From the NCBI GenBank assembly GCA_020226215.1, contig CM035229.1, forward strand, positions 88,181,343-88,245,342: a stretch of 64,000 bases of DNA. Reading direction: 5' to 3'. Each line of letters begins with the position of its first letter. Within the stretch, counting starts at the first letter, position 1. Positions 35,523 to 47,649 of this stretch are shown piece after piece. The position numbers were made by a program, and so were the translations under genes. The notes under the pieces were generated by a model that saw only the letters and a list, made by a program, of their open reading frames with translations, ran no database searches and was not told the origin of the DNA. The DNA is from Sindora glabra. Taxonomy: Eukaryota > Streptophyta > Magnoliopsida > Fabales > Fabaceae.

Positions 35523-36537
35523 AATGTTGAAGAATGCTCAGAAACCCATCCCTTTTTTTTTATGAATAACTGCATCAACGAGTCGCTCTATTTTTGGAAC
35601 TCAAGTCTTGTCTCTCTGTTGTTTTAGAGCCAACTCATTATTAGTTGCATCACTTTAATTTTGCTATTTAGTGGACATGTACGTGTAAAATACAACGATC
35701 TTATACCTCAAAATTACTGATACAACTTATTCAGACCATCATTCAACCAATTCTTTTGACCATTACTCTCCATATTTTCTAGCGACAACATCGAAATTTC
35801 ATCACAATTAGTAACAGATTTCAGTTCAAAATAAATTCGAGGAACTGATTCACACAAAAAAAAATATGTAGGAACTAAAATTATATCAAAAAAAAAAAAA
35901 AACTTAATTTGTACCTCTCGAAGCAACTCACTTTAGGCGTTTGTATGTGATTGCTACAAATTAAACTTACCATTTTAAATCAGAGTTTTGCCATAAGATT
36001 TTTTACTTCATGCATGACGAGCGTTTCAAAACGATGTTATATATTTGCCTTTATTTTTCTCCTTATAATTGCAGAAAATAACATGAGTTGATTGAAACGT
36101 GGGACTAGTGACATCATTTAGCGCATTGTGATAAAGCATATCTATGATGGTTTGCCCTTCGATTATATTTTTATTTAAATTTAATAAAAATTATGATCAT
36201 CACATGTTTTGTTATTAGTCTTAATTTAATACAATTTTACCCATTATTTTTAATTTATTTTTTTGAGATTGAAGTGTTAGGATTTGATATTAAGGATAAA
36301 AATTAATAACATAAATTAAATATTTGTAGTTTCATTTCAATTTAATAAACGAAAAAAAGAGTGTAAGAGAAATATGCTAGAATTTGTTATAATTGAGGGA
36401 AAAAAAGCACAAGCAGATGGAGTATTAATGGTACAAATCACAAATAACTTCTTTTTGATGCTTCATACCATAGGCGGATATATTAGAAAGGGAGATATAT
36501 CACGTGTAAGTAAAGTAAATTTTTAAAAAATTACAAT

Positions 36538-36571
<34 letters not shown>

Positions 36572-36769
36572 AAATCATTTTTATATTCATAGCTTTTAAA
36601 AATATATTTATTGATTTATTAACCAAATAGTACGATAATTTTTTTTTAGAGTCTCCGAGATGATCAAGTGTGGTCCATCTAATTTAAAAGCATTAATTTT
36701 AATTTTTCCTAAGTTCACACCTGAAAAATCTTTGATCAAAATTAATGGCAAAATCCTAGTTAGAATATC
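35523..36769. other. Upstream intergenic region of the kinase gene
   Basis: AT-rich DNA without a recognisable gene. It contains a poly-A run near 35888-35903 and a GT/AT dinucleotide tract at about 36538-36571. Any further promoter elements of the kinase gene should lie in its left part. Confidence 0.5.
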
Positions 36770-36985
36770 AAAATAATAGTGGAAATAGTATAAAATAAAT
36801 TCCTAGTCATTTGCTCCACTTTTGACTAAATACCTATTTCAATTCCCATAAGATAAATTTTTATTGATTTTACCTCTTACTAAAAGTTAGTATTAGTTTG
36901 GTCCCTAAAAATGAGTTCTATGTCATCTAACGGTGAAAGAACTCAACGGCTAGCACCATTAGCTCTTATGTGTGACCATTAAATG
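36770..36985 (+). repeat. Left arm of an inverted-repeat element split by an LTR
   Basis: The stretch around 36850-36910 (TTTTACCTCTTACTAAAAG, then TTAGTATTAGTTTGGTCC) is the imperfect inverted complement of 38455-38545 (GATACTAACTTTCAGTGAGG, then GATAAAATTGATAGAAATTT). The arms face each other across LTR A (36995-38427). This suggests a small inverted-repeat DNA element into which the LTR inserted. Termini and duplications were not found. Confidence 0.5.
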
Positions 36986-36994
36986 CTAACTTGG

Positions 36995-38427
36995 TGATAT
37001 GTAAAATATTTTCTAAATTATTTTGTCCTTTATTATGGCACTTAGGATATTACATATGCTTAATTTAGTAAAATTGACCTTATTTTGTTATTGGGCTATG
37101 ATTTGGGAATGTAATTGAGTTATTCAGATAATGCTAAATTTTGACACTATTTTAGATTTTTGGCCATATCTTAAATTTTAGAAATCTAATTAAGGGTGGT
37201 CTTCATATTCTTGGAAAGATAAAAAATTCTTGATAAATTTTAACTATAAACACATGGAAGCGCAATTTGGGCGTTTAGAGGTTCAAATTTCGCTAACAAG
37301 ATGACACAATATTGTTGTCTAATTTGATCTAATTTTACTAATTCGGGTATAAATGGAGTTCTTGGGGTCTAAATGGTGTCAAACTAAAGACTAAAGTTGC
37401 CTAAGATCCAACCTAACATATTTCAAAACTTACTTTAATGAAACTACATTGGCTTAATGGTCATTTAGTGGTTAGAAGAATGAATCATGAGATTTACTAC
37501 AATAAATTTTCTTAGAGTTTTGGTTTATAAAATAAGTTAGGCTTCCAAATTAAGAAAAACTCAAATCTTTGTAACTCGAAGAGGTAGTCTAACCAAGTCT
37601 AAGTTGGATTTCTCCTTTGGAGATCAATATATAAGGTTCTTAACTTCTAAAGGTAGACATAATATATTAGATAACTTTCTCATTTTTTCTAAGTTTTCTT
37701 GTAATTCACCATGACTGACTAATTTCTTTAGACAGTTCAAAAGGTTATTACTCCAATTTAATTTGATTTTGAGACTTTTATCTTTATTTTACATTTAATT
37801 TGACTATCTTTTTTTTTCTCCTTACTAATTATTGAGTGCTTAGATAATTAGCTAATAGAGCCTTAGTTGATTAATCTTGGTGATTTAATATTATATGATT
37901 GATTGTTGTTAATTCTCACTAGTAGAATTAGGATAATCAATTATGAATTAATAGCAACTAGATGTCTTGGTAATTTTCTTGTAAAATTAATGATGTTTAA
38001 GAAAAAGAAAGGACAAATTATGTAATTTTTGTATGTAAAATTGATTAACTAGTCTTAACCTTGTTCAAGGTGCTTAAAGCTATTATTAACTAGGTTTAGA
38101 CACTTGTTTAAATTAATTAGCATTAAGAATCTACATGATTGCTACCAGCTTATGCATTTTCATTGGTTAAGTAATTAAATTAAAGTAAATCTATTGTAGT
38201 TTATGACAAATCTAAAAACTGAATTAAGATACCCCATGAACTAGATTTTCTTTGTTCGATTTCAATCATCTTTATATTTTGTGTTCATTCAAATTAGAAG
38301 TTAAAATTCCCCTAATTCCTTTTTGTTTTCATTGATTGATGTCTATTTCTTTAAATTTGACTTAGACTTGCCTTTGTGATAGCTAAATTAGGATCAATAA
38401 TAATTGTGATATGTGTAATGTGTATCA
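36995..38427 (+). repeat. LTR A (Athila-like family), apparently solo
   Basis: It starts TGATATGTAAAATATTTTC and ends GTGTATCA, and aligns with LTR B (38742-40097) throughout: early TTTTGTTATTGGGCTATGATTTGGGAA, middle TTTGGTTTATAAAATAAGTTAGG, late AAAGCTATTATTAACTAGGTTTAG. No primer site follows and there is no clear 5-bp duplication (CTTGG left, CATAG right). It could be a solo LTR whose flanks mutated, or a remnant of tandem recombination with the element beginning at 38742. Confidence 0.7.
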
Positions 38428-38432
38428 CATAG

Positions 38433-38560
38433 TCTTAATGATAAAAGGACTAAATTTTAAGGTAAAGTCAATTTTAAGAATTAAATTGATACTAACTTTC
38501 AGTGAGGGATAAAATTGATAGAAATTTCATCTCATGCTGAATAAAATAAGTGTTTATCAT
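38433..38560 (-). repeat. Right arm of the inverted-repeat element
   Basis: Complementary partner of 36850-36910 as described there; shared core TTAGTAT(T/C)A on opposite strands. The arms look roughly three-quarters identical by eye. Confidence 0.5.
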
Positions 38561-38741
38561 TTATTTATTTATAATATAGTTTGAATTAACTATGTTTGTA
38601 TATAATTTATTATGTTTACCTATGATTAATTTATAGGTGATTAAGAATATGCTCCAAGTGCAACAATTAATTTTTTGTAAGAATGATGAAATTTACATAA
38701 TTTTGTAATTTTGTTTTGCTAAATAAGGCTTTATAATAAAG

Positions 38742-40097
38742 TGATGTACAAAATATTTTCTATGATATTTTCTTTTATATTCTAGTTTTTAAGATATTAC
38801 ATGTACTTATTTTGGTGGATTTGGCCCTATTTTGTAATTAGGTCATAATTTTGAAACGTAATTGAATTATTCAATTAATGTTGAATTTTGACATTATTTC
38901 AATTTTTTAGCTACAACTTGAGTTCTAGAGGCCTAATTGGGGTGATCTTTATATTGTTGGAAATTCAAAAAGAAATTATATAACTTCTTTATTTTGGTCA
39001 GAACCTCATTTAGATGTTTAAAGGATCATATTTGACCAAGAAGAGAATCTAATGTTGTTGTCCAATTTGACCCAACCTCACTAATTTAGGAATTAATGGA
39101 GTCTTAAAGGTCTTAATGGTGCCAAATTAGCACCTAAAGTTATCTAAGATATAGTCCAACATATTCCAAGACTTATTTAAATGAAACTACTTAGTTTTAT
39201 AATTCTTACAATAGCTTAAAAAGTAACTTATAAGATTTTACTACAATAAACTCTTATAGTATTTTGGTTTATGAAATAGGTTATGAGCTTTCAAACAAGA
39301 CCTATTTAGAGGCATCCTAACCTAGTATAATTAGGTTTTCTCCTAAGGAGATTAGATATATTTAGGTTTTGTGCTTCCAAAGGCAGCATGCTCTCTTTAG
39401 ATAACTTTCTCCTCTTTTTCAAATTTTCTTGCAAACCACTATGAGTAATTGATTTCTTTTGATAGCTTAAGGGATTGGCACTTGAATTTTATTTAATTTT
39501 GAGACATTATTCTTAATTTTAATTTTAATTTTATTATCACCATTTTTCCACTTTTATTATGGATAACTGTTTAGATAGTTTACTAAATATGATTAGTTAG
39601 TTGATCATCTATTGTAGTTTATAGTTGAATGATTCATTATAGTTAATTATTGCTTGTAGATTATTTATGATTGATTGTAATCAATAGTAGTTAGGCTTTA
39701 ATGATTTGATATTTAGGAAAATAATTAGTTACTAAAGAAAAATAAAGAACGAATTTAATAATTTTCACTTATAAAATTGTTAGATTTGACCTTAACCTTA
39801 TTCTACATGCTTAAAGCTATTATTTATTAGGTCTAAGCACTTGTTCTATTAGTAAAATCTATTAGGTGGTAATGAAAATTTTAAAAATTAGAGTGTGATT
39901 ACCTTTAGACTAGACTCTCATATTCTGCTAATTCTATTTTAATTATGCTTTTAATTATTTCATTTAATTTTTTTAAAACCCTTTGTTGTACATTTTATCT
40001 CTATAGATTGATTTCTATTTTATTAGGTTTAACATAGACACATCATTGCTATTTGCTAGAGTATTTCAGTAATAATTTTGATATGAATGATATGCCA
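38742..40097 (+). repeat. LTR B, 5' LTR of a deleted Athila-like element
   Basis: Starts TGATGTACAAAATATTTTC and ends GATATGCCA. It is followed after seven bases by a primer site (40105-40124) of the Asp-tRNA type used by Athila elements. It is homologous to LTRs A, C, D and E in this window. Together with LTR C (42524-43085) it brackets a 2.4-kb internal region with nearly all of pol missing. Confidence 0.8.
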
Positions 40098-40104
40098 AAA
40101 AAAT

Positions 40105-40124
40105 TGGCATTGTTACCAAGATTA
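40105..40124 (+). other. Athila-type primer-binding site
   Basis: TTGGCATTGTTACCAAGATT is a mutated form of TTGGCGCCGTTGCCGGGGAT, the Asp-tRNA primer site placed right after the 5' LTR of Athila/Tat elements. The corresponding site of the minus-strand element is at 53803-53822. Confidence 0.8.
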
Positions 40125-42510
40125 GATTGGTTAATTTGTAATTATTTTTCTTTATTTTTTAATCTTTTTCATCTTTTTTTGCTAGTTTTCTTTATATTTT
40201 TTGGCTTGTACATGGTGCTAGTTGATAAATACTTCTATGAAATTTAGAAACAAAACTTTCCAGTTTAAGGTTTTTCAACATTTTAAGCAAGATTAGGGCT
40301 TTGGCCTACCTTTAGTATTTTTCAACCAAAAGAATACTTGCTACTATTTTTTAAATCTTTTTAATCTTTCTATTTTTTATTTTTTTTCATGCAATTCTTA
40401 TTCTTCTTTGTGTATAAAATATTTCTCCCATGATTTGGACTTGAATTTTGATCCTAAAAATGTTAGGAACTTTTATAAATTAAGATATTAGATTTAATGA
40501 GGTCTTGCATTTTGTATTGAGCAATTGCTTTCTGAGTTAACCTTTCTTATTAATGAGTTAGCTATGAAGCAATTGCAGGAAACTCAAGTATATGTAAGAA
40601 GATTTCCAGCCTTAATTTAATGCTACTATGCTCTATATATCAATTCTTACAACCTAAACTAAGGAGATTGTCTAACTTTTAACTATAACAACCAAATATG
40701 TCGTAACCAATATCAATCTCCTACTCAAGCTTATATGATAATGTATCAAGCTTAATTTTCAAAAATGGGAATCTAGGAAATTGCCAAGCAAATTCAATTA
40801 AATACAATAATTCAATAGGAAGCAAAGACAAGTATAAAAAAATTTAGAACTAAAGTAAGCTAACTCACCACATCTATTAGCAAGTTAAAGAGCTACTATA
40901 TAAGTCAATTATCCTCTACCTTCCACCCAAAAAGTAAAGACCTAAAAGGAACAAAGATTAGAAATTCTAGTATTAAGGTATAATTCATGCCTAAGTCTAT
41001 TTCTTTTGTTGATTCTTTTCTTTACCCTTCTTTTCCTAACAGCTTAGAAAATGCCAAGAGAGAGGAAAAAGAAGAAGAAAAGATTTTAAAAACTTTTATC
41101 AATGTAAAAATAAATATAACCTAAAATAAGATTGATAAAGACTAATAAGAAAAAGAAGAATTTGATGCTTATGATGGAACAATAGACAAATTTAATATTT
41201 CCAAGGTTATAAAATATCCTCCTAAAGTTCATTATTTTTTATTGACCTAGTTGATTTCGTAATGTAAAATGACTCTGATTTGCAAAAAATGAATACTCTG
41301 AGGTTGGCACTGAGCAAGGAATTGATGCATGAATTAACTTTAGAAGTGAAACTATTATATGAGTACTTCAAGTGTGCATTATTAAAACTATTTAAAGAAC
41401 CTGCTCATGAATTGAAGCTAGATTCAAGAAATGTAGGAATATCTAATCAAAGATATTAAAGAAAAATGCTTTATGGGAGGCAGTTTAAGTGTTTTAAATT
41501 TGCATTCTTTGTTATTTTATATATCCATTGTGTTTGTTGTTTATTTGTTTTACATTGAAGATAATGTAAGATTTAAGTAAATGCCTTTTCCTTGCATGCT
41601 TTTCAATTAAAAAATAGGAAAAATTAAAAATCATTTGTTTTTCACTTGTTTTTGAGTTAATTTAGTTACTTTGTAATGATTGAAGGTTTACATTTTTCAT
41701 GAGTAAAAAGCAATTGAATTTGACGGTTTCATAACATGATTGAGTAAATTATCTTGTAACTTGAATTCAATTAGTGTAGTGATGGATTTTGATTGATAGA
41801 TTAAAATTTAGTAGTATGCCTTTAAGTTAATTTAGTTACTTTGCAATGATTGAAAGTTTACATTTTTCATAAGTAGAAAGCAATTGAATTCAATGGTTTC
41901 ATAACATGATTGAGTAAATTATCTTGTAACTTGAAAATAATGAGGAAAAGATAAAAAAGGAAAAAAATAAGGTAAAAATAATTAGTAAAGAAAGAGGAAA
42001 AAGTTAATGAGTATTTAGAATTGAATTTTGAGTATTATGTTGAGTTATAATTATTTATAAGCCAATATTTTTTAATTCAAGTACTCTATTAGTTTCATTA
42101 TTCATATCTTCAATTTTTCTTACTTTTCTCCTCAGCATTATTACAACATATGATAAAGTTCTTTTGATTTTTATGTGCATGTAATTTGAATATTGGAGAT
42201 TAGATAAATGGTAAGCATATGGTAGGCAATCCATGGAATGAATTACAATGAAATAGTAGCCTTAAATACTTGACAAATGAAAAGTGAATTTTGTAATGGT
42301 TTACTAATTTAATCTATCCTTTCTTAATAAAGTAGCTATCTTGATTAATTTTGAGTAGGTAAAAATTGTTGTTCATGATGTATAGTGATTCTTAAGGGCT
42401 TAATTGTTTTCATACTTATAAATTTTTTGATCTTAAAGTGACTGAAAAATAGATCTTTTATTCTTTAATTTGAATAAAGTTATGTTTACTTGAGAAAATG
42501 TAAAGGCTAA
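40125..42510 (+). pseudogene. Internal region of a non-autonomous Athila-like element
   Basis: The internal region is only 2.4 kb. A remnant of the start of Athila pol is visible at 41290-41375 (LTLEVKLLYEYFKCALL, family L-E-x-K-P-L-P-x-H-L-K-Y-A-F-L). It is followed almost immediately by a piece of the pol C-terminus (GRQFK near 41480) and the post-pol GATAATGTAAGATTTAAG segment (41560-41578), also found at 47460-47480 on the minus strand. Protease, reverse transcriptase, RNase H and integrase are therefore deleted. A tandem duplication of about 110 bases with period 170 lies at 41654-41763 and 41824-41934. The copy could move only with proteins supplied by another element. Confidence 0.7.
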
Positions 42511-42523
42511 GTGTGAAGGAATT

Positions 42524-43085
42524 TAATAAGAAAAATACTTTTTATATTATGTTCTCTTATATTTTGGCCTTAAGGTGTTACGTGTGTTTTATTTAGTGAA
42601 TTTAGCCTTATTTTTTTAATGGGATTATGATTTTCGAGTGTAATTAAATTATTCAATTAATACTAAATTTTGACATTATTTCAATTTTTTTTTGCTACAA
42701 CATAAGTTTTAAAGGTCTAATTAGGATAATCTTTATATCGTTAGAAACTTAAAAGGAAAATCTTTACAACTTCCTTATTTTGGAAAGAATCTAGTTTAAA
42801 CATTTGGATGTTTGAATTTAGCCAAGAAGATCTAATGTAATTATTAATCTAACCCAACTTCACTAATTCACGAATAAATAGAGATCTAAGTGTTTAAATA
42901 GTGTCAAACTAGTGCCCAAAATTATCTAAGATCCATCTCAACATATTTCAAGATCTATTTTAATAAAACTACATAGTTCTAAGAGTCTTATAATAGCTAA
43001 AAGGATAACTTAAAGGATTTTATTGTAGTAAACTCTTACAATATTTTGGTTTGTAAAATATGTTTTGGCTTTTTTAACCTTTGTA
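42524..43085 (+). repeat. LTR C, truncated 3' LTR of the deleted Athila-like element
   Basis: It aligns with the first 560 bases of LTR B (AATTATTCAATTAATACTAAATTTTGACATT, then ACATATTTCAAGATCTATTTTAATAAAACTAC). It is preceded by a purine tract GTGTGAAGGAAT at 42511-42522, in the place of the polypurine tract. Similarity stops near 43085, so the rest is lost or displaced. Confidence 0.65.
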
Positions 43086-43873
43086 TGAGTACTAACAACA
43101 TTTCTCATAACTACATATAAGAATTTCTTTAAATTATTTATAAAATACCTAAAAATTAAAATAAATTAAAAAATTTATAAACCACTAGTCATGTATCATA
43201 GAATTTCCCTTCCCATGACTGGTGAAATATTTTAAAAATATTAGGTTTTAAGCATCTTAGGAAATTATTTTTATGGCAAAGTATTTTTAGAAATAATAAG
43301 CCAATTATATGTATTTGGGTCAAAGAGCCTTAACTACTTTAATGGTTTAAAAAATATTTTAGAAATCTCAAAATATTACATTCTACCTTCAAGTAATGTT
43401 TCTTAATAATAATTAATTATTAATGAATATTACTATTTTTTAAAGTTTTTCAAGTATTCCAATTTTTATTTTCTTGTTTGATAATACCCAACCTACAAAC
43501 ATAATAATTCCACAAGTATAATGATATAGGAAAATTAAAAAAATATAAATATCATAATAGACAGATAAAAAAATAAATACAAATATAATAATAAAATACT
43601 TAATCAAATATAATAATAATAATCTAATCATAATGCCTAATAACAATACAAAATAAAATTAAGAAATACTTATAAAAAATATTACACTCAACACACATTA
43701 TATTTTTATATCATTTGAAAATATTTTTTCATAAATAAACATCTTACTTAGATAAGCAGATTCTATCTACTAATCTGCACGAGTAAAATAAACTGGAAGA
43801 AATCAAAGCTTCACAACAAAGAAATGAGCTTCTAAGCTTCGCCAAGTAATGAGAAGAGTTTCACTGCTAGGTA
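43086..43873. other. AT-rich DNA with an LTR-start-like site
   Basis: No gene is visible. On the minus strand at 43380-43400 the sequence AAGGTAGAATGTAATATTTTG resembles the polypurine tract plus TGTAATAT start of gypsy LTRs (compare 46655 and 62224). The rest is too decayed to place. Confidence 0.3.
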
Positions 43874-43878
43874 TGTAT
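43874..43878. repeat. 5-bp target-site duplication TGTAT, left copy
   Basis: TGTAT recurs exactly at 45505-45509, flanking a TGTTAGG...CCAACA LTR. Confidence 0.85.
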
Positions 43879-44443
43879 TGTTAGGATTCAGATCGACGTG
43901 CAAAGTGGAATTTTAAAATTTTTATCCAAAATCTTCCTAGGATCCATGCAAAAGTCATAAACCAGTGTTAGGATTTTACATTATTTATGCTCATGTTCTT
44001 TCTGAACGAATCCTTAAGAGACCGAGATGAATCAAACGCCGACCAGAAGATACAACATCTCTACGATATCCACACGGAGTGAACAACTACTTCTTTCCTT
44101 TACAAAGCTAGTAAGATTCGTCTCTCATTAGGATTAAGATTGATCATTTTTTGAGTGATTTAGGGTTTTCTTAAAGCTTATATGCATGAATCAAAGTGCT
44201 ACCTTCAAGTCCCTTTTATAGAACTAAGGCATATTACAATCCTAGTCCTATTAGGATAATACTTCAAAAAATCCTAATCACACTAAATAACTATTACCTT
44301 ATCCTTATCCTAGAAAGAATGAAGAGAGATAGGACTTATATATAATTATATAATATTATATAATTACATTATCTCATAATATAATTATCTAATATCTAAT
44401 AATATAATTATTTGATATTATTTTAATATCAAATAATATCACG

Positions 44444-44489
<46 letters not shown>

Positions 44490-45504
44490 GTGAAAAATAT
44501 ATATTATCTTAATAATAATATATATGTACGAAAATAAGTTCAATTAATTAAATTTTAATCTAACTAAAATTTAATTAATTATTATCTTATTCCTATTCCT
44601 TTTGTGTGATCCTATAGGTTCTTATTACGTTAATAATAACTCATTTTGAGTCATAGACAGTGAGCGGTATCTAGCAATACATCACTCTACTCAAGTAGTA
44701 AGAATATCTATGATTTGACATTTACCTAATATATGATCAACATTTTGCATCATAATCTCTTTTGTAACAATATCTAAATCGAACTGGAGGCATGGAATGT
44801 GTCATCCTCATTGGAATGTGTCATCCTCGTCAATGTTCAATTTATATTTCTTGATACTGAGTAGACTTAAAATAAATAATCAATATCACATATTGATCCA
44901 ATTGAGTATGGCCATACATTTCTAAGTCTCACTCAATCAAAAGGCCCAAGGATATTTCTCTTTTATATAAGAGTAACAAAATCTCATCTACATCACTCAC
45001 TTCCCTCTACATTATTCGTGACACACCCAATCAGCATCCTACTCATTATCCTGATTAAAGGTGACATAAGACGATATCAAAGTGAGTAACTCCTCATGTA
45101 GGGAACCGTAATGACTTCAAGTCAAAAGACTATGTGTATTTATGATCATATGAGAATAACTAATGACACGCCTATCCATGCAATATTCTCATAATGGGTC
45201 AGTCCAGTACATTATTCACTAATAGTGTACTCATGTATTGACTTGATATTACATATCTATGATTCATAATCATCAATCACTATACATGCTAGTCTTGATG
45301 TATTATTACTATCTTTTTTGTAATAATATTTGACTAGGGGCATTTTAGGAATAACAAAGCTATTCCAAGGAAAATTATTATATTTAAGTTATAATTTGCA
45401 CAAAATAAAATAAAATAAAATAATTATATTACTAAAACGAAATATAATACATTGTGTAATATTGCAATCATTTCTATGATTAGCTCCTAAGACACACACC
45501 AACA
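43879..45504 (-). repeat. Solo LTR (possibly Ty1/copia), 1.63 kb
   Basis: The ends are TGTTAGGATTC and CACCAACA, with exact TGTAT duplications on both sides and no internal region. A TATA-like motif (TATAAAAGGG on the minus strand, near 44212-44222) suggests minus-strand transcription, so in its own sense the LTR runs from TGTTGGTGTG to ATCCTAACA. The TGTTGG...TAACA termini resemble copia LTRs, but without pol the family is a guess. A long (AT)n tract sits at 44446-44486, and a 19-base direct duplication (GGAATGTGTCATCCTC) at 44793-44830. Confidence 0.85.
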
Positions 45505-45509
45505 TGTAT
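45505..45509. repeat. 5-bp target-site duplication TGTAT, right copy
   Basis: Exact copy of 43874-43878. Confidence 0.85.
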
Positions 45510-46657
45510 ATATACACCAAGCTCACAGAAACACAGTGCATATTGATCATGGGCTGAAGGTCTCCATGACCAGTATAATCATGAGTTAGAGTTCCCTGTG
45601 ACCAACACTGACTGATAATGGGAACCTCCACAACATGATATGTGTAAATAAAAAATTAAGCATTTTAGTTATTAGTTTTTTGGTGCAGTGATATAAGCAA
45701 TTATTACCTAATCTTATGTTTATCAGTCAAAAAGCCACAGTTGATGTGCTTAGCGGAGCTGGTAGCCTTTGCGTGATGATGGAGTTTTAGTGATAAGTAG
45801 AAGAAACCGTGACCAAGAAGAAGAAAGAAGGGAGGCAAGGGAATAGAGGGTAGAAGTCAGTGACAAAAAGGGAGAGGCTAATAGAAAAATATAAAATTAA
45901 AAGAGAGAAGAACTTGTTACAAATAATAAGAAGAAATTAGACAAAAATAAAAAGGAAAGAAAGGCAGTAGGAAATAAAAATAACAAAAAAAATTGGGAGG
46001 AAACCATAGTAAAAGAAAAATAATAGGGAATTAACTGATGTCATAAATAAATAAGAAAGTCCAAATTTTGAGAAAAGGAGAGCATCTGAAAATCATACAA
46101 ATACAGGGAGACAAGCACGCAAAGTAAGAGAAAAAGGCATCAACTTTAAAAGAAAGAGAGAGAAAGAGAGAGGAATATATATAAAATAAGCTTATGGCTA
46201 TAATTCTATGTTTCACGTACAACATAAGCTTATCTTTTACTCAAATCTCAACTTTCTAAATTCATTTAATTTAATTTCAATGATCAATTTTAAACTCATT
46301 TCATTTTTTTATAAAATTTATGCTATTTATAATTTCAACTCAATTATTTCTAACTTCTCTTAAATTTAAAAATTCCATAATAATTATTTCAGTATTTCTT
46401 AATTTTTAAAGATTATTCATAACGTGCAAATAAATTATTTAATAAGTCCTTATAAAAATTGTTTCAATCAAATTTTAATTTAATAATAGCCATATATAAA
46501 AATGCATAAATTTCAAATATTATAATAAACATCATTTTTAATATCCAAGAACTCTTTAATATGAAGAGATAATTTAAAACCACATATTAATCAAATAAAA
46601 TAAATATTTTTTGTTATTGAAATTTGTAAGATTTAAATATTAACTTAGGATATTACA
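45510..46657 (-). repeat. LTR family H remnant, minus strand
   Basis: In minus orientation it begins TGTAATATCCTAAG at about 46657, directly after a purine tract (CTCAAGGGGGTAGAATT). A TATA-like segment follows (TTATTTTATATATATTCC, 46170-46190) and then a pyrimidine-rich leader (seen as purine-rich plus strand, 45790-46160). The same layout recurs at 61450-62224. The solo LTR at 43879 interrupts it. Confidence 0.55.
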
Positions 46658-47445
46658 AATTCTACCCCCTTGAGAAAATTCATCCTTGAATTTCAAGAAG
46701 CATAATTGTTCCAAATTTTCAATGACTTATTTATTAACTCAATGCATCATCTTATGAATTAAACTAATATTCCTTCCTTCTTTTTATATAGTATTAATTA
46801 TGCTAACTTACGATATTTAAATAATTCCATTTCAAAATTTAACAAACTCATAATCACACCAAACATTATTACAAACACTAACTTCACACACAACTCATCT
46901 TGGATTTTCAGCAATTATTCTAATAATTAACCAACTTCAATTATATCACATCATATAAAATCATCCAAAATCAACCATATTTCAATGTCAAAACATATTG
47001 TGCACAGTAGTATAGAGAATAACTATATTAGTTTTTTTAATAAAAATTCACTAAATGGACATAGTTGATATTCAAAGTTTCCTCCTTATAACTTTGGTCC
47101 CATCTTTTATCCCTTATCCCCTTTATAGCTTTGGTCCCGCCTTATACCCTTCTGCCTTAAAAATAAATCATGTCAAATATGCATGTTTCTCCCCCTCATC
47201 ACAAATCATATATAAAGTGAGTATTCATACTCATAATCAACATTGATAGGTCGATATAAGCAGTAATCATGATAAGACACCATAGGCATCAACCATACCG
47301 GGATACCATAAGCATCAACCATACATTTCACTATCATATATCATAACGTATGATTAAAGTATTAACTATGCCAAGTAAAAAACATGATTTTTTTTAAAGC
47401 ATTGGAAAGCATTGAATGAAGATACAAAGCATAAAATAAATCTTA
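46658..47445 (-). other. Retroelement 3' flank with short direct repeats
   Basis: It lies between the purine tract of the family-H LTR (46660-46690, with the AATTCAAGGATGAATTTTC that often ends chromovirus pol) and the end of the Athila-like element. No coding is recognisable. Repeats of CATAGGCATCAACCATA and CATAAGCATCAACCATA lie at 47281-47325. Which element owns this stretch is unclear. Confidence 0.35.
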
Positions 47446-47649
47446 AGGTCTCCTCCCTCCACACTTCAATTTTACATTATCCTAAATGTAAATCATATTA
47501 ACATTATTAAGAAAGATCATTAAGAGATATAAAGAAAGATAAAGGGCAAGGAAAATAAAAAAGAAGGATAAGAGAAAGCAAATCTAAATGGCTTAGCTTG
47601 CCTTCCAAAAAGCACCTTTTTCTAATGTCTTTAGCTAACTCAAGCTTAA

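Noticed and set aside
35714..35926. Small upstream open frame on the minus strand as a host gene
   Set aside because: Its sequence is driven by a poly-A/T run, it has no domain, and it lies in the presumed promoter of the kinase gene.
36995..38427. LTR A as a solo LTR with a proven target duplication
   Set aside because: The 5-base flanks (CTTGG and CATAG) do not match, so insertion boundaries cannot be claimed with the certainty of the other solo LTRs.
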